Shown here: piece by piece, positions 1-8,979 of the stretch
Layout of the letters: each line of letters opens with the position of its first letter
Position numbering within the stretch: position 1 is the stretch's first letter
Notes under the pieces: generated by a model
The model's database searches: none
What the model was told of the DNA's origin: nothing
Seen by the model: the letters and a program-made list of their open reading frames with translations, nothing else
From: an uncultured Pelagibacteraceae bacterium
GTDB taxonomy: Bacteria; Pseudomonadota; Alphaproteobacteria; Pelagibacterales; Pelagibacteraceae
Direction of reading: 5' to 3'
Assembly (NCBI GenBank): GCA_902565385.1
Contig: CACFEW010000004.1
Location: 1-55,355, forward strand
Length of the DNA: 55,355 nucleotides
Program-made: the position numbers and the translations under genes

Positions 1-111
1 GAAACTCATACCGTTGAAACACATATTTACCGGTTGAGAAAGAAAATGAAAGAAATTTTTGGCGATGAAAATTTTATTTTCAACAATGATAATGGTTATT
101 CAATCAATTGA
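1..111 (+). CDS. Response regulator, C-terminal end (partial)
   Basis: Only the last 36 residues are in the window, reading from the first base to TGA at 109-111. The fragment contains the pattern THTVETHIYRLRKK followed by a Gly-Tyr-containing hairpin near the C-terminus. This resembles recognition helix 3 and the wing of an OmpR/PhoB-type winged-helix DNA-binding domain (VxVHIxRLRxKL in the family). The receiver domain would lie before the window, so its partner kinase and target genes cannot be named. It stops 5 bp before the convergent PfkB gene. Confidence 0.6.
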   Translation, partial: ETHTVETHIYRLRKKMKEIFGDENFIFNNDNGYSIN

Positions 112-116
112 TATTA

Positions 117-1043
117 CTAAATCCTTGCTCCAATTTTTTGAATAATTTTAGAGGATAACTCCGTTCCTTTAATCAAACAATCTTTTGCCTCAAAATTATT
201 AATCACACCGTGCAAGTATCCTGCAGCAAACAAATCTCCAGCACCTGTTAAATCTCTTATCCTTAAATCAGACTGAGCTTTTATTTCTGATATTTCATTT
301 TGGTTAATTGAAATAGCACCTTTTTCACCCCTTGTGATTACAATATTTTTTTTTGTTTCTTTTGAAAACGAAATAGCTTCATCAAACGTTTTAGCATTAA
401 TTAATGATAGAATTTCTTGTTCATTTGCAAAGATAATATCCAATTTATTCTTTACTAATTCTAAAAAATTTGATCTGTGTCTTTCTACACAAAATAAGTC
501 TGATAAAGACATAGCAACTTTTTTTGAGTGTGTGATCGCTTTGTCAAAAGCTTTTTTAGGATCACCTTCATCCCATAGATAACCTTCCAAAAAAATCATT
601 TCTGCATTTTTAATATCCTCTTCTTTAATATCTTTATCATTGATTTTTCCTGCTGTGCCAAGGAATGTGCACATTGTTCTTTCAGAGTCCGGTGTAATTA
701 AAATTAAGCAAGATCCAGTTGGAATCTGCTCCTCTTTTTTTTCATATAAATATTTTACTTTCTCTTTATATAAACCTTCTTCGTATTTTTGGCCTAGTTC
801 GTCATTGCTTACTTTTCCGATAAACCCAACATCATTTTTTAATTGAGAAAGACCAACAATTGAATTTGCAACAGAGCCACCCGAGATAGTTTCTTCAATT
901 TTTAAAGATGAAAGTAACTTTTTAAATTCTACTTCATCAACTAACTTCATAGTGCTTTTTGTGAGTGAATGATTTATTAGAAATTCATCTGATACTTTAC
1001 AAAGCACATCAACAATAGCATTTCCAATTCCTAAAATTTTCAT
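117..1043 (-). CDS. PfkB-family carbohydrate/nucleoside kinase
   Basis: This is a 308-residue ribokinase-fold kinase that would phosphorylate a sugar or nucleoside with ATP in the cytoplasm. The N-terminus has the beta-strand and early Asp of the family (GIGNAIVDV, residues 5-13). A GGSVAN substrate-binding motif lies at 55-60. The PfkB signature DLTGAGDLFAAG is at about 264-275, with the catalytic base Asp at about 270. Length is normal for the family and close to adenosine-kinase-like PfkB proteins of alphaproteobacteria, but the substrate cannot be read from sequence. The start codon shares one base with the stop of nth (TAATG), so the two genes are probably co-transcribed and translationally coupled at the end of the dapB-nth unit. 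Confidence 0.85.
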   Translation of the reverse strand: MKILGIGNAIVDVLCKVSDEFLINHSLTKSTMKLVDEVEFKKLLSSLKIEETISGGSVANSIVGLSQLKNDVGFIGKVSNDELGQKYEEGLYKEKVKYLYEKKEEQIPTGSCLILITPDSERTMCTFLGTAGKINDKDIKEEDIKNAEMIFLEGYLWDEGDPKKAFDKAITHSKKVAMSLSDLFCVERHRSNFLELVKNKLDIIFANEQEILSLINAKTFDEAISFSKETKKNIVITRGEKGAISINQNEISEIKAQSDLRIRDLTGAGDLFAAGYLHGVINNFEAKDCLIKGTELSSKIIQKIGARI

Positions 1044-1696
1044 TAAGGTTTTTTTGCAATAAATGGTTTTTTTCGATTAGGATAACAAGAAGTACAAATT
1101 TTACAACTTAATCCATAACAACTTCTAGCTTTACAATATTCCCTTCCATAATAGATTATTTGTAAATGTAATTTGTTCCAATATTTTTTAGGGAATAATC
1201 TTTTTAAATCATTTTCTGTTTGAACAACATTTTTTCCATTTGTTAACCCCCATCTCTGAGCCAACCTATGGATATGGGTATCTATAGCAAAAGCTGGATG
1301 ACCAAATCCTTGTGACATTACCACGCTAGCAGTTTTATGACCTACACCTGGTAATTTTTCAAGTTCTTCAAAAGTTTTGGGCACTTTGCCATTATAGTCT
1401 TTCACCAGTATTCTTGATAAATTATAAATACTCTTTGCTTTAATCCTGAAAATACCGATTTTTTTAATTAATGTTTCTATTTTTTTTCTCCCTAATTTAA
1501 TAAAGTGTTCTGGTTTATAATATTTTGGATAAATATTTTTAGTGACATTATTTACATTTACATCTGTGCACTGAGCAGAAAGAAGAACAGATATTAATAG
1601 AGTAAATACGTTTCGACTTTTGAGAGGGACTTCAATATTTGGATATGTTTTATTAAGTATTTTAAGTATTATTTTTGCTCTTTGAATTTCATTCAT
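1043..1696 (-). CDS. nth: Endonuclease III (DNA glycosylase/AP lyase)
   Basis: This 217-residue enzyme removes oxidised pyrimidines from DNA and nicks the abasic site. The helix-hairpin-helix LPGVGHKTA (115-123) carries the catalytic Lys at 121, and the catalytic Asp is at 139 in AIDTHIHR, both one residue off the E. coli numbering. The C-terminal iron-sulfur region has five cysteines (188, 193, 198, 201, 204) and not the usual C-x6-C-x2-C-x5-C. Three match E. coli positions but the second ligand is displaced. I chose the ATG at 1696 because it overlaps the dapB stop (TAATG) and gives the family length of about 211. An in-frame ATG at 1756 would add 20 residues lying inside dapB. Confidence 0.92.
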   Translation of the reverse strand: MNEIQRAKIILKILNKTYPNIEVPLKSRNVFTLLISVLLSAQCTDVNVNNVTKNIYPKYYKPEHFIKLGRKKIETLIKKIGIFRIKAKSIYNLSRILVKDYNGKVPKTFEELEKLPGVGHKTASVVMSQGFGHPAFAIDTHIHRLAQRWGLTNGKNVVQTENDLKRLFPKKYWNKLHLQIIYYGREYCKARSCYGLSCKICTSCYPNRKKPFIAKKP

Positions 1697-2478
1697 TATT
1701 TGAAATTCATTAAGTCTCTCATGGAATATAAACCAGGTTTTTTTTTCATTAACCAACCAGCAGCTGTAAGGGCACCCTCAGAATAAAGTGCTCTATCAAA
1801 CGCTTCATGATTAAGTTTTATTATTTCTTTGCCACTAGAAAATAAAACCTCATGTTCACCAATAATTTTACCTTTTCTCACCGAATTAAAATTTATTTTT
1901 TTTCCGTAAGGAAACTTTTTTTTATTTAAATATTTCTTACCAATAATTCCATGGAAGTTTTTATTTTTTCCTGTTGCGATCCCTTGACCTAACATCAATG
2001 CAGTTCCTGAAGGATAATCCCTTTTAAACTTATGGTGAGCTTCGAAAACTTTACTTAGAAAATTATTACCTAAAGATTTTGATGCTATTTCAGTTAAATA
2101 CATCAAAAGATTAATCCCAAGACTCATATTTCCGGCCTTAAGTATTGGAATTTTTCTAGAGATTTTTTTGATTATATTTTCCTCTCTTAAAGTAAAACCT
2201 GTGGTCCCAATTATCACTCTTTTTTTTTGTTTTACAGCAATCTTGAGAACCTCAAGTGTGCATTTCGGAATTGTGAAATCTATTATAACGTCACTTTTCT
2301 TAAAAGCTTCAGAACTATTTAATTTTGGTAAAATACCGAGAATTTTTTTTCTTTGTAACTTATTTTCTGTGAGACTGTTAATCTTAAATCTTTTATCTTT
2401 ACTTGCAGATTTGATTAGTTGCTGTCCCATTCTACCCAGGCATCCTGTAATTGTTAAATTTATTTTTTTAGTTTTCAT
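1696..2478 (-). CDS. dapB: 4-hydroxy-tetrahydrodipicolinate reductase
   Basis: This 260-residue protein catalyses the NAD(P)H-dependent reduction step of the diaminopimelate/lysine pathway in the cytoplasm. The Rossmann motif GCLGRMG is at 12-18. The GTTGF segment at 91-95 and the substrate-binding stretch with His148-His149, Asp154 and PSGTA (156-160) are the DapB signature. Length is normal (E. coli 273). It overlaps the upstream sulfotransferase gene by 11 bp and is joined to nth by TAATG. dnaJ-dapB-nth proximity is common in alphaproteobacteria, which supports both calls. The pathway's last enzyme, lysA, is at 47.3-48.6 kb in this window. Confidence 0.96.
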   Translation of the reverse strand: MKTKKINLTITGCLGRMGQQLIKSASKDKRFKINSLTENKLQRKKILGILPKLNSSEAFKKSDVIIDFTIPKCTLEVLKIAVKQKKRVIIGTTGFTLREENIIKKISRKIPILKAGNMSLGINLLMYLTEIASKSLGNNFLSKVFEAHHKFKRDYPSGTALMLGQGIATGKNKNFHGIIGKKYLNKKKFPYGKKINFNSVRKGKIIGEHEVLFSSGKEIIKLNHEAFDRALYSEGALTAAGWLMKKKPGLYSMRDLMNFK

Positions 2479-3310
2479 ATTGAAAGAATTTTAAATCATT
2501 TTGGTAATATTCATTCATTTTTTTAATCATGTTCTCATCAAGATTTTTTTTCCAGTCGTTTTCTGGTCCTTGATAAAAAAATTTAATTTTTCTATTGTCT
2601 TTTAAAGAATATACGTTTTCACCAAACTTACCCGCATTTTCTATGTTTTGTAGACTTTTAAAGTTAGTAGTATCAATTGCATTATTGAGCTTTTTTTGAT
2701 CAATTTTATTGTCAAATCTCATTAAGGTATTAACAAAAACTACTAGCTTTTCAAAAGTTTGAGTTGGATTTTTAACCATATCTTCATATCTAATTATTAC
2801 TTTTCTTAAAGATTTGTTGTTTAACCAAGATCGATAATTAATCCTCCAGGAGTTAACAATATTTGTTTTTGCATAGTTTTTTAAATGAGGATAATCATCT
2901 AATACTTTATTTTCGTCTTGCATGAATTTCAATGCTTCATCATAATTTTCCAAATCATTGTGATTTTTAACTGAAGTGATTACATTTCTTGGATCTCTAA
3001 TGATATAAATCACTCCCAAGGTATATTCGGGCTTTGTAAAATCATTTCCAAATGCAGTTATTAGAGAGTTATGAGTTTTTAAAAACTTTACTTTTTTGTG
3101 ATCACAAATATCTTTTTGTGAGGTTTCCCAATGTTTATGAATTTCGCCCTGTTTTACCTCTTCTTTAAAAAATTGTTTATTTGGATAGTCTTCTATTAAG
3201 TTCAACTTGTTAATGTCAAATATTCCATTTTCACAAAAATAGTAAGCAGTGAGAAAGGATCTAACCCAAGTATTTCCACTTTTTGGATATGAAGCAATCC
3301 AGATAATCAT
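2468..3310 (-). CDS. PAPS-dependent sulfotransferase domain protein
   Basis: This 280-residue protein resembles soluble sulfotransferases that move a sulfuryl group from PAPS to an alcohol or amine. The 5'-phosphosulfate loop YPKSGNTW is at 8-15 and the 3'-phosphate-binding motif RDPRNV is at 105-110. A His-containing segment follows the core strand at about 80 (LKTHNS). No signal peptide or membrane segment is visible, so it is probably cytoplasmic. The acceptor is unknown. The gene sits between dnaJ and dapB and overlaps dapB by 11 bp, so it is co-transcribed with lysine synthesis and repair genes although no functional link is apparent. The family call is firm; the biological role is not. 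Confidence 0.82.
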   Translation of the reverse strand: MIIWIASYPKSGNTWVRSFLTAYYFCENGIFDINKLNLIEDYPNKQFFKEEVKQGEIHKHWETSQKDICDHKKVKFLKTHNSLITAFGNDFTKPEYTLGVIYIIRDPRNVITSVKNHNDLENYDEALKFMQDENKVLDDYPHLKNYAKTNIVNSWRINYRSWLNNKSLRKVIIRYEDMVKNPTQTFEKLVVFVNTLMRFDNKIDQKKLNNAIDTTNFKSLQNIENAGKFGENVYSLKDNRKIKFFYQGPENDWKKNLDENMIKKMNEYYQNDLKFFQYEN

Positions 3311-3379
3311 ATTTATTTATTAAACTAGGTATTAATTATTTCAACTTAAATATTTTATAATGAACTACAGTTGAATATC

Positions 3380-4516
3380 TTAACTTTTCCAAAAATCTTT
3401 TGCTTTTTGAAAAAATTTTTTGATACTTGGATTAGATTTATCGTTTTCTATTTCCCTAAATTTTTCTAAAAGATTTCTTTGTTCTTTGTTTAAATATACT
3501 GGAACTTCAGTTTTAATTTGTACATATAAATCTCCAAAATCTCCTCTACGCATAAAAGGCATGCCTTTTCCCTTAAGTCTAAATTGTTTACCATCTTGAG
3601 TTCCATCTGGTATCTTTATTTTTGCTTTTTTACCATCTATCGTTGGTATTTCTATTGTTGTACCAAGCGCCGCATCTGCTATTGAAATTGGAAACTCAAA
3701 GAATAAATTTACATCTGATCTTTTAAATAATTCATGAGATTTTACATTAATGAATAAATATAAATCACCACTTGCTCCACCTCTGGTCCCCGCCTCACCT
3801 TTTCCAGCAAGTCTAATTCTTGTACCATCATCAACCCCTTTTGGTATTGTGACAGATACTTTTTTTGAAGTTTGAGTATTTCCTTGTCCATTGCAGTCTG
3901 AGCAAGGATTGGTTATTTCTTCTCCACTCCCAGCACATTGTGGACATGTTTGTTGAACTGTAAAAAAACCTTGATTAGATCTTACTCTACCGTTTCCTCC
4001 ACAGTAAGTACATCTATCAGGACTAGACCCAGGTTTAGATCCATTTCCTTTACATGTGTTACATTTTTCTGATGTCGAAAATTGTATATTTTGCTTCTTC
4101 CCTGTGAAAGCTTCTTCTAATGTAATTGATAAATCATATCTAAGATCTGAGCCTCTATTATTTGAATTTCTTCCTCTAGAGCTCCTTCTCCCACCTCCAA
4201 AATCGCCAAAAAAATCTTCAAATATGTCTGAAAAATCTGCGCCACTGAATCCACCAAAACCTCCAAATCCACCTTGCCCACCACCACCATTTTCAAAGGC
4301 AGCGTGACCAAAGTTGTCATAATTCTCTTTTTTTGATTTATCGGAAAGAATACCGTAAGCTTCACTTGCTTCTTTAAATTTTTCTTCAGCTCCCTTATCA
4401 CCTGGATTTTTATCTGGATGATATTTTACAGCTAACTTTCTATATGCAGATTTTAATTCTTCGGGGGATGCGCTTTTGTTTACACCGAGGACGTCATAAT
4501 AATCTCTTTTTGCCAT
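3380..4516 (-). CDS. dnaJ: Chaperone DnaJ (Hsp40)
   Basis: This 378-residue co-chaperone stimulates the ATPase of DnaK and hands over unfolded substrates. The J domain starts at residue 4, with the HPD motif at 33-35. A Gly/Phe-rich linker (about 75-115) contains many GGF repeats. Four zinc-binding CxxCxGxG repeats follow at about 150-215 ([32 protein letters not shown]), then two beta-barrel substrate-binding domains. Length and order match type I DnaJ. It lies 27 bp downstream of dnaK on the same strand, so it belongs to the grpE-dnaK-dnaJ unit. Confidence 0.98.
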   Translation of the reverse strand: MAKRDYYDVLGVNKSASPEELKSAYRKLAVKYHPDKNPGDKGAEEKFKEASEAYGILSDKSKKENYDNFGHAAFENGGGGQGGFGGFGGFSGADFSDIFEDFFGDFGGGRRSSRGRNSNNRGSDLRYDLSITLEEAFTGKKQNIQFSTSEKCNTCKGNGSKPGSSPDRCTYCGGNGRVRSNQGFFTVQQTCPQCAGSGEEITNPCSDCNGQGNTQTSKKVSVTIPKGVDDGTRIRLAGKGEAGTRGGASGDLYLFINVKSHELFKRSDVNLFFEFPISIADAALGTTIEIPTIDGKKAKIKIPDGTQDGKQFRLKGKGMPFMRRGDFGDLYVQIKTEVPVYLNKEQRNLLEKFREIENDKSNPSIKKFFQKAKDFWKS

Positions 4517-4543
4517 TTGATACCCCGGACAGATAAATGTATG

Positions 4544-6469
4544 TTAAGCGCTCTTTTCTTTATTCTCGTCTTTTACTTCCTCAAAATCAGCATCAACAAC
4601 ATTATCCTCTTTTTTCCCTTTATCATCTTTACCATCATCTTTATTAGAATCTGGTTTTGTATTTTGTTGTGATTTATATATTGCTTCTCCAAGTTTCATT
4701 GAAGCTTGAACCAATGTCTCAGTTTTTTTCTTAATATCATCTGTATTTTCACCTTTGAGAGCCTCTTTTAATTGACTTGAAGCATCTTCAATAGCTTTTT
4801 TGTCGGCTTCAGATACTTTAGAACCGTGCTCTTTAAGATTTTTATCTGTAGAATGAATTAAGGTATCTGCTTGATTTCTTACATCTACAGACTCCCTTTT
4901 CTTTTTATCAGCTTCTTTATTGGCTTCAGCATCTTTTACCATTTTCTCAATCTCCTCGTCACTTAACCCACCAGAAGCTTGAATTTGAATTTTTTGTTCT
5001 TTACCAGTACCCTTATCTTTCGCTGAAACATTTACAATACCATTCGCATCAATATCAAATGTAACTTCAATTTGAGGGACACCTCTAGGCGCAGGTGCAA
5101 TTCCAACAAGCTCGAAGTTTCCTAAAATTTTATTATCAGATGCCATCTCTCTTTCACCTTGCAGCACTCTAATGGAAACAGCAGGTTGATTATCTTCAGC
5201 AGTTGAGAATACTTGACTTTTTTTAGTAGGAATTGTTGTGTTTTTTTCAATTAATTTTGTAGAAACTCCACCTAAAGTCTCAATACCTAAAGAAAGAGGC
5301 GTCACATCTAATAATAATACATCCTTCACATCACCTTGAAGAACACCTGCTTGTATCGCAGCACCCATTGCTACAACTTCATCAGGGTTAACACTTTTAT
5401 TAGGTTCTTTCCCAAAGAAATTTTTTACTTCTTCGATTACCTTAGGCATTCTAGTCATACCACCAACCATCACAACTTCATCGATTTCATTGGCAGTGAT
5501 ACCAGCATCTTTCAATGCAGTTTTACATGGTGGCATTGTTTTAGCTATAAGATCTTCAACTAGCGCCTCAAGTTTTGCTCTTGTAAGTTTTAAATTAATA
5601 TGTTTTGGACCAGTTTTGTCAGCTGTAATAAATGGTAAATTAATATCAGTTTGTTCAGCTGAGGATAATTCAATCTTAGCTTTTTCAGCTGCTTCTTTTA
5701 ATCTCTGAAGAGCAAGTTTATCTGATTTCAAATCTATTCCATTATCTTTTTTAAATTCCGCAATTAAATATTCAACTACAGAATTATCAAAATCTTCACC
5801 ACCTAGGAATGTATCTCCGTTGGTTGATTTAACTTCAAAAACTCCATCACCGAGTTCAAGTATTGAAACATCAAATGTTCCACCACCCAAGTCATAAACT
5901 GCAATTTTCTTATTTTGTTTTTTATCTAAACCATATGCTAATGACGCAGCAGTAGGTTCATTTATAATTCTTAAAACTTCTAGACCTGCAATTTTTCCAG
6001 CATCTTTTGTTGCTTGTCTTTGAGCATCATTGAAGTATGCAGGAACAGTAATTACAGCTTTTGTAACAGCTTGGCCTAAATATTTTTCTGCTGTTTCTTT
6101 CATTTTTTGTAAAATAAAAGCTGAGATTTGAGAAGGAGAGTATTTTTCCCCTTTAGATTCTATCCAAGCATCTCCCTTTTCTGAATTGACAATTTTAAAT
6201 GGAGCCGCTTCTATATCCTTTTTAACAGTTGGGTCATCAAAGTTTCTTCCAATAAGTCTTTTAACTGCAAAAATAGTGTTTTCGGGGTTGGTTACAGCTT
6301 GTCTTTTAGCTGGTTGACCTATCAATTTTTCTTTTTCATCGGTAAAGGCAACAACAGATGGTGTTGTTCTAGCACCCTCGGCATTTTCCAAAACTTTTGC
6401 TTGGCTTCCCTCCATTATAGCTACACAAGAGTTGGTTGTTCCTAAATCTATTCCAATAATTTTACTCAT
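4544..6469 (-). CDS. dnaK: Chaperone DnaK (Hsp70)
   Basis: This 641-residue Hsp70 binds exposed hydrophobic peptides in an ATP-dependent cycle driven by DnaJ and GrpE. The ATPase domain begins [13 protein letters not shown] (residues 5-17) and carries the phosphate motif [10 protein letters not shown]. The interdomain linker [16 protein letters not shown] is present, followed by the substrate-binding domain and a lid with a charged, disordered tail rich in Lys and Asp. Length matches E. coli (638). The ATG has a strong GAGGAG ribosome-binding site at 6481-6486 about 11 bases upstream, which is unusual here because most genes lack one. A possible heat-shock promoter lies in the 60-bp gap to grpE. 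Confidence 0.99.
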   Translation of the reverse strand: MSKIIGIDLGTTNSCVAIMEGSQAKVLENAEGARTTPSVVAFTDEKEKLIGQPAKRQAVTNPENTIFAVKRLIGRNFDDPTVKKDIEAAPFKIVNSEKGDAWIESKGEKYSPSQISAFILQKMKETAEKYLGQAVTKAVITVPAYFNDAQRQATKDAGKIAGLEVLRIINEPTAASLAYGLDKKQNKKIAVYDLGGGTFDVSILELGDGVFEVKSTNGDTFLGGEDFDNSVVEYLIAEFKKDNGIDLKSDKLALQRLKEAAEKAKIELSSAEQTDINLPFITADKTGPKHINLKLTRAKLEALVEDLIAKTMPPCKTALKDAGITANEIDEVVMVGGMTRMPKVIEEVKNFFGKEPNKSVNPDEVVAMGAAIQAGVLQGDVKDVLLLDVTPLSLGIETLGGVSTKLIEKNTTIPTKKSQVFSTAEDNQPAVSIRVLQGEREMASDNKILGNFELVGIAPAPRGVPQIEVTFDIDANGIVNVSAKDKGTGKEQKIQIQASGGLSDEEIEKMVKDAEANKEADKKKRESVDVRNQADTLIHSTDKNLKEHGSKVSEADKKAIEDASSQLKEALKGENTDDIKKKTETLVQASMKLGEAIYKSQQNTKPDSNKDDGKDDKGKKEDNVVDADFEEVKDENKEKSA

Positions 6470-6489
6470 AATAATTAATTCTCCTCGTC

Positions 6490-6517
6490 ATATATGTGTT
6501 ATTTTTGATTCTACAAG
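6490..6517 (-). promoter_or_regulatory. Possible RpoH-type heat-shock promoter before dnaK
   Basis: On the minus strand CTTG (6514-6517) is followed after 17 bases by CATATAT (6490-6496). This is one base off the alphaproteobacterial sigma-32 pattern CTTG-N17/18-CYTATNT. Against it, the expected transcription start (about 6483-6485) would fall inside the GAGGAG ribosome-binding site. A second CATATAT lies just upstream of grpE (revcomp of 7174-7180), without a good CTTG partner. The call is a pattern match only. Confidence 0.27.
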
Positions 6518-6529
6518 CTGTTCCGATCA

Positions 6530-7168
6530 TTATTTAGTCTCCGAATTCTCTTTAGTTTCCTCTGTTTTGGCTGCTTTTTCTTGGGTTTTCCTAGCTACAC
6601 CAACCAATGAAGGCCTTAGTAATCGATCTTTGATTGTGAAACCTTTTTGAATTTCTTGAATTATAGTTCCTGGCTCTTTTGTATCATCTTCAATTTCCAT
6701 CATTGCTTGATGAAAGTTTGGATCTAATTTTTTATTTAAACTATCAATTTGTTTAATATCATTTTTGTTAAATATGGATATTAAATCTTTATGAATTATA
6801 TCAAAATGTTCCAAAGTTTTTTTAAGTGCTTCAGAGTCTTTCAACTTTTCATCACTTTCTAAAATATTTTTGGATCTTTCAAAATTATCTATAAGGCTAA
6901 GCGCTTCTTTAGCAAATGAAAAACCACCATATTCAAAAGCATCTTCCTTCTCCTTCTCAAATCTCCTTCTTTGATTTTCCATTTCAGCAAATGTTCTAGC
7001 TAGTTTATCTTCAAGCTCTGAGATCTTTTTTTCTGGTGTTAATTCTTTTTTGTTTTCTTCCTCTTTCTTATTATGATCATCTGTTTGATCCTGAAGCTTA
7101 GCGGATTGATTATTTTCTTCCTTAGCTAAATTTTCGTTTTTGATATTTTCTTTTTGCTCTTTTTCCAT
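6530..7168 (-). CDS. grpE: Nucleotide exchange factor GrpE
   Basis: This 212-residue protein releases ADP from DnaK. The first 60 or so residues are a highly charged Lys/Glu/Asn tail. A long coiled-coil follows (KISELEDKLARTFAEMENQR, about 48-67), with the family pattern F-E-Y-G-x-x-x-x-A-K-E in the middle. The C-terminal beta domain contains HQAMMEIE and a terminal pattern like GFTIKDRLLRPSLVGVA, typical of GrpE. It is first of the grpE-dnaK-dnaJ unit and diverges from rdgB with a 36-bp gap. hrcA, which often precedes grpE in alphaproteobacteria, is not here. Confidence 0.96.
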   Translation of the reverse strand: MEKEQKENIKNENLAKEENNQSAKLQDQTDDHNKKEEENKKELTPEKKISELEDKLARTFAEMENQRRRFEKEKEDAFEYGGFSFAKEALSLIDNFERSKNILESDEKLKDSEALKKTLEHFDIIHKDLISIFNKNDIKQIDSLNKKLDPNFHQAMMEIEDDTKEPGTIIQEIQKGFTIKDRLLRPSLVGVARKTQEKAAKTEETKENSETK

Positions 7169-7204
7169 AGAGGCATATATGGTAAGAAATTTAAGAATTT
7201 CCAG

Positions 7205-7807
7205 ATGTTAAAAAAAAAAATATCAAAAATATTAATTGGCACAAATAACAAAGGAAAACTTAGAGAAATTAAGGGTTTATTGCCAAAATCAATTAAGATT
7301 TTCTCTACATCAGATTTTAATCTCAAAAGCCCAGCAGAAAACGGACAAACGTTTAAGGAAAATTCAATCATCAAATCTAGGTATTTTTCAAAAAAATCTA
7401 ATTTAGTTTGTATTGCTGATGATTCTGGTCTTGAAATAGATTGTTTGGATAAAAAACCTGGAATCTTTTCAGCCAGATGGGCAGGATCTAAGGGAGATTT
7501 TAACAAAGCCATTAAAAGAGTGTTTAGAGAGTTAGATAAAAAAGATAAGAACTGGAGAGCTAAAAAGATTAAAGCAAGATTCGTATGTGCGCTGTCAATT
7601 TGTTATTTAGATAAAATAATCGCAAGTGTTATAGGAAAAATTGAGGGCTCTATTTCAAACAAAATTAGGGGAAAAAATGGTTTTGGATATGATCCAATTT
7701 TTATTCCAAAAAAAAAGAAACAAACTTTTGGTGAAATGAAGTTTTCTAGTAAATGTAAAATCGACCATAGATCAATTGCGTTTAAAAAAATTAAAAAATT
7801 TCTTTAA
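7205..7807 (+). CDS. rdgB: Non-canonical purine NTP pyrophosphatase (RdgB/HAM1)
   Basis: This 200-residue house-cleaning enzyme hydrolyses dITP, XTP and similar nucleotides to monophosphates, keeping them out of DNA and RNA. The substrate loop TNNKGKLREI lies near the N-terminus. The catalytic ADDSGLEID and PGIFSARWAG follow mid-protein, and the family motif GFGYDPIFIP lies near the C-terminus. I chose the ATG at 7205 because homologues begin a few residues before the (S/T)xNxxK loop. An earlier in-frame ATG at 7154 would run into grpE on the other strand. Its 3' end overlaps the convergent LpoA-like gene by 17 bp. Confidence 0.95.
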   Translation: MLKKKISKILIGTNNKGKLREIKGLLPKSIKIFSTSDFNLKSPAENGQTFKENSIIKSRYFSKKSNLVCIADDSGLEIDCLDKKPGIFSARWAGSKGDFNKAIKRVFRELDKKDKNWRAKKIKARFVCALSICYLDKIIASVIGKIEGSISNKIRGKNGFGYDPIFIPKKKKQTFGEMKFSSKCKIDHRSIAFKKIKKFL

Positions 7808-8945
7808 GTTTACCGTTATTAATTTCATAAAAATTTAACTGGTGATTTATCTTATTATCTTTAATTTCAAAAACTCCTATTTTTCCTTTAAATGTATTTT
7901 GGGTTTTAAACGATTTATTTATTTCTAAAACTTCATTTTTCAGTGACAGATAATATATTAATCCAACTAAATCATAACTTAGTAATGATAGATAATTTGG
8001 TTTATAATTAAATTTTTTAAAAAATTTATTAGTAAACTCATCCAAATTTTGTTTGTTAATTGAAGGATAATAAATTGGTTGTAAATTTTGTTCTTTTAAC
8101 AAACTTTCATCAAACCATTGATTTAAAGTAATTATATATTTATTTTTTGGTGATACATCAGCATACAGTAATGAAGTAATAACACTTTTTAAACTCTCAT
8201 CAAAATCTGTAATAATAACAGAATCAAATTTTACATTTCCAAGGGTGTATTTTTTTTCAAGATTTTCTATAATTTTTTCCTTATTTGGATCATCAGAATT
8301 TTCAATTCGTGATATTTCATCTAATAGATTTTGTTTTCTTATTCCGTAATTTGTGATTTTTTCTATTTGTTTAGTTAATTTAGTAGGGTCAATATCATAG
8401 TTGTATTGTTTAAAAAATTTTATCTCTGACTCTTTAATTCCTTTTTTAATCTCTAGGTCATAATTTAAACTTGGAATTAAAAAAATTGTTTTTTTTATCT
8501 CACTCGTTTCCAAAAATTTTTTAATCGTATTCAATTGTGAAGATGAGTTAATGCCACTGCTTATGATATTTTTATGAAGATTTAAAGTTTTGTTAGTTAA
8601 AGATAAAAAAGTGATATTTTTTACTTTATCTAAATATAATAAGTTTTTATGAAAAACTGGTCCGATAACCAATGATATTCCCATTTTATCAAATTCCAGA
8701 GCTGAACGTAAAGTTATATCGGGATCTGACCTGGTGTCTTTAGGATATATTTCAATGTTATTATCTTTTATGTCAATCAAGGCCATCCTAATAGAATTAA
8801 GTATTTGTTTTCCTAAAGATGCATCTTCTCCCGATAGTGGAGCTAATACTCCAATTTTAATTTTTGATTCCTCAGAGTAGGAAATGGATGTTTCAAATAA
8901 TAAAACGAAAAATATAGAAAAGAGAATTTTTAAAAATTTATTCAT
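7791..8945 (-). CDS. Periplasmic LpoA-like/penicillin-binding protein activator domain protein
   Basis: The 384-residue protein starts with a hydrophobic signal peptide (about 3-22) and then IKIGVLAPLSGEDASLGKQI, the opening of the type I periplasmic-binding fold shared by LivK and the C-terminal domain of LpoA. There is no clear lipobox cysteine. LpoA in gammaproteobacteria is an outer-membrane activator of the peptidoglycan synthase PBP1A. The alphaproteobacterial relatives are usually annotated as penicillin-binding protein activators. The position fits, since it diverges from rsmI by 34 bp exactly as lpoA (yraM) does from rsmI (yraL) in E. coli, with a BON protein nearby. A role in peptidoglycan synthesis is inferred. 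An amino-acid-binding function is the alternative. Confidence 0.7.
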   Translation of the reverse strand: MNKFLKILFSIFFVLLFETSISYSEESKIKIGVLAPLSGEDASLGKQILNSIRMALIDIKDNNIEIYPKDTRSDPDITLRSALEFDKMGISLVIGPVFHKNLLYLDKVKNITFLSLTNKTLNLHKNIISSGINSSSQLNTIKKFLETSEIKKTIFLIPSLNYDLEIKKGIKESEIKFFKQYNYDIDPTKLTKQIEKITNYGIRKQNLLDEISRIENSDDPNKEKIIENLEKKYTLGNVKFDSVIITDFDESLKSVITSLLYADVSPKNKYIITLNQWFDESLLKEQNLQPIYYPSINKQNLDEFTNKFFKKFNYKPNYLSLLSYDLVGLIYYLSLKNEVLEINKSFKTQNTFKGKIGVFEIKDNKINHQLNFYEINNGKLKEIF

Positions 8946-8979
8946 TTAATGATTTATATAATTTTAGTATTGTATAATT

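Noticed and set aside
1697-1756. Longer nth start at 1756
   Set aside because: The extra 20 residues lie inside dapB in another frame and have no match to the Nth N-terminus. The TAATG start at 1696 fits family length.
4056-4401. Frames overlapping the dnaJ Gly-rich region on both strands
   Set aside because: They are shadows of dnaJ caused by its repetitive Gly/Phe coding region; the translations have no family features.
7154-7204. Longer rdgB start at 7154
   Set aside because: It would overlap grpE head to head, and the extra residues are unlike the family. The ATG at 7205 sits just before the conserved loop.
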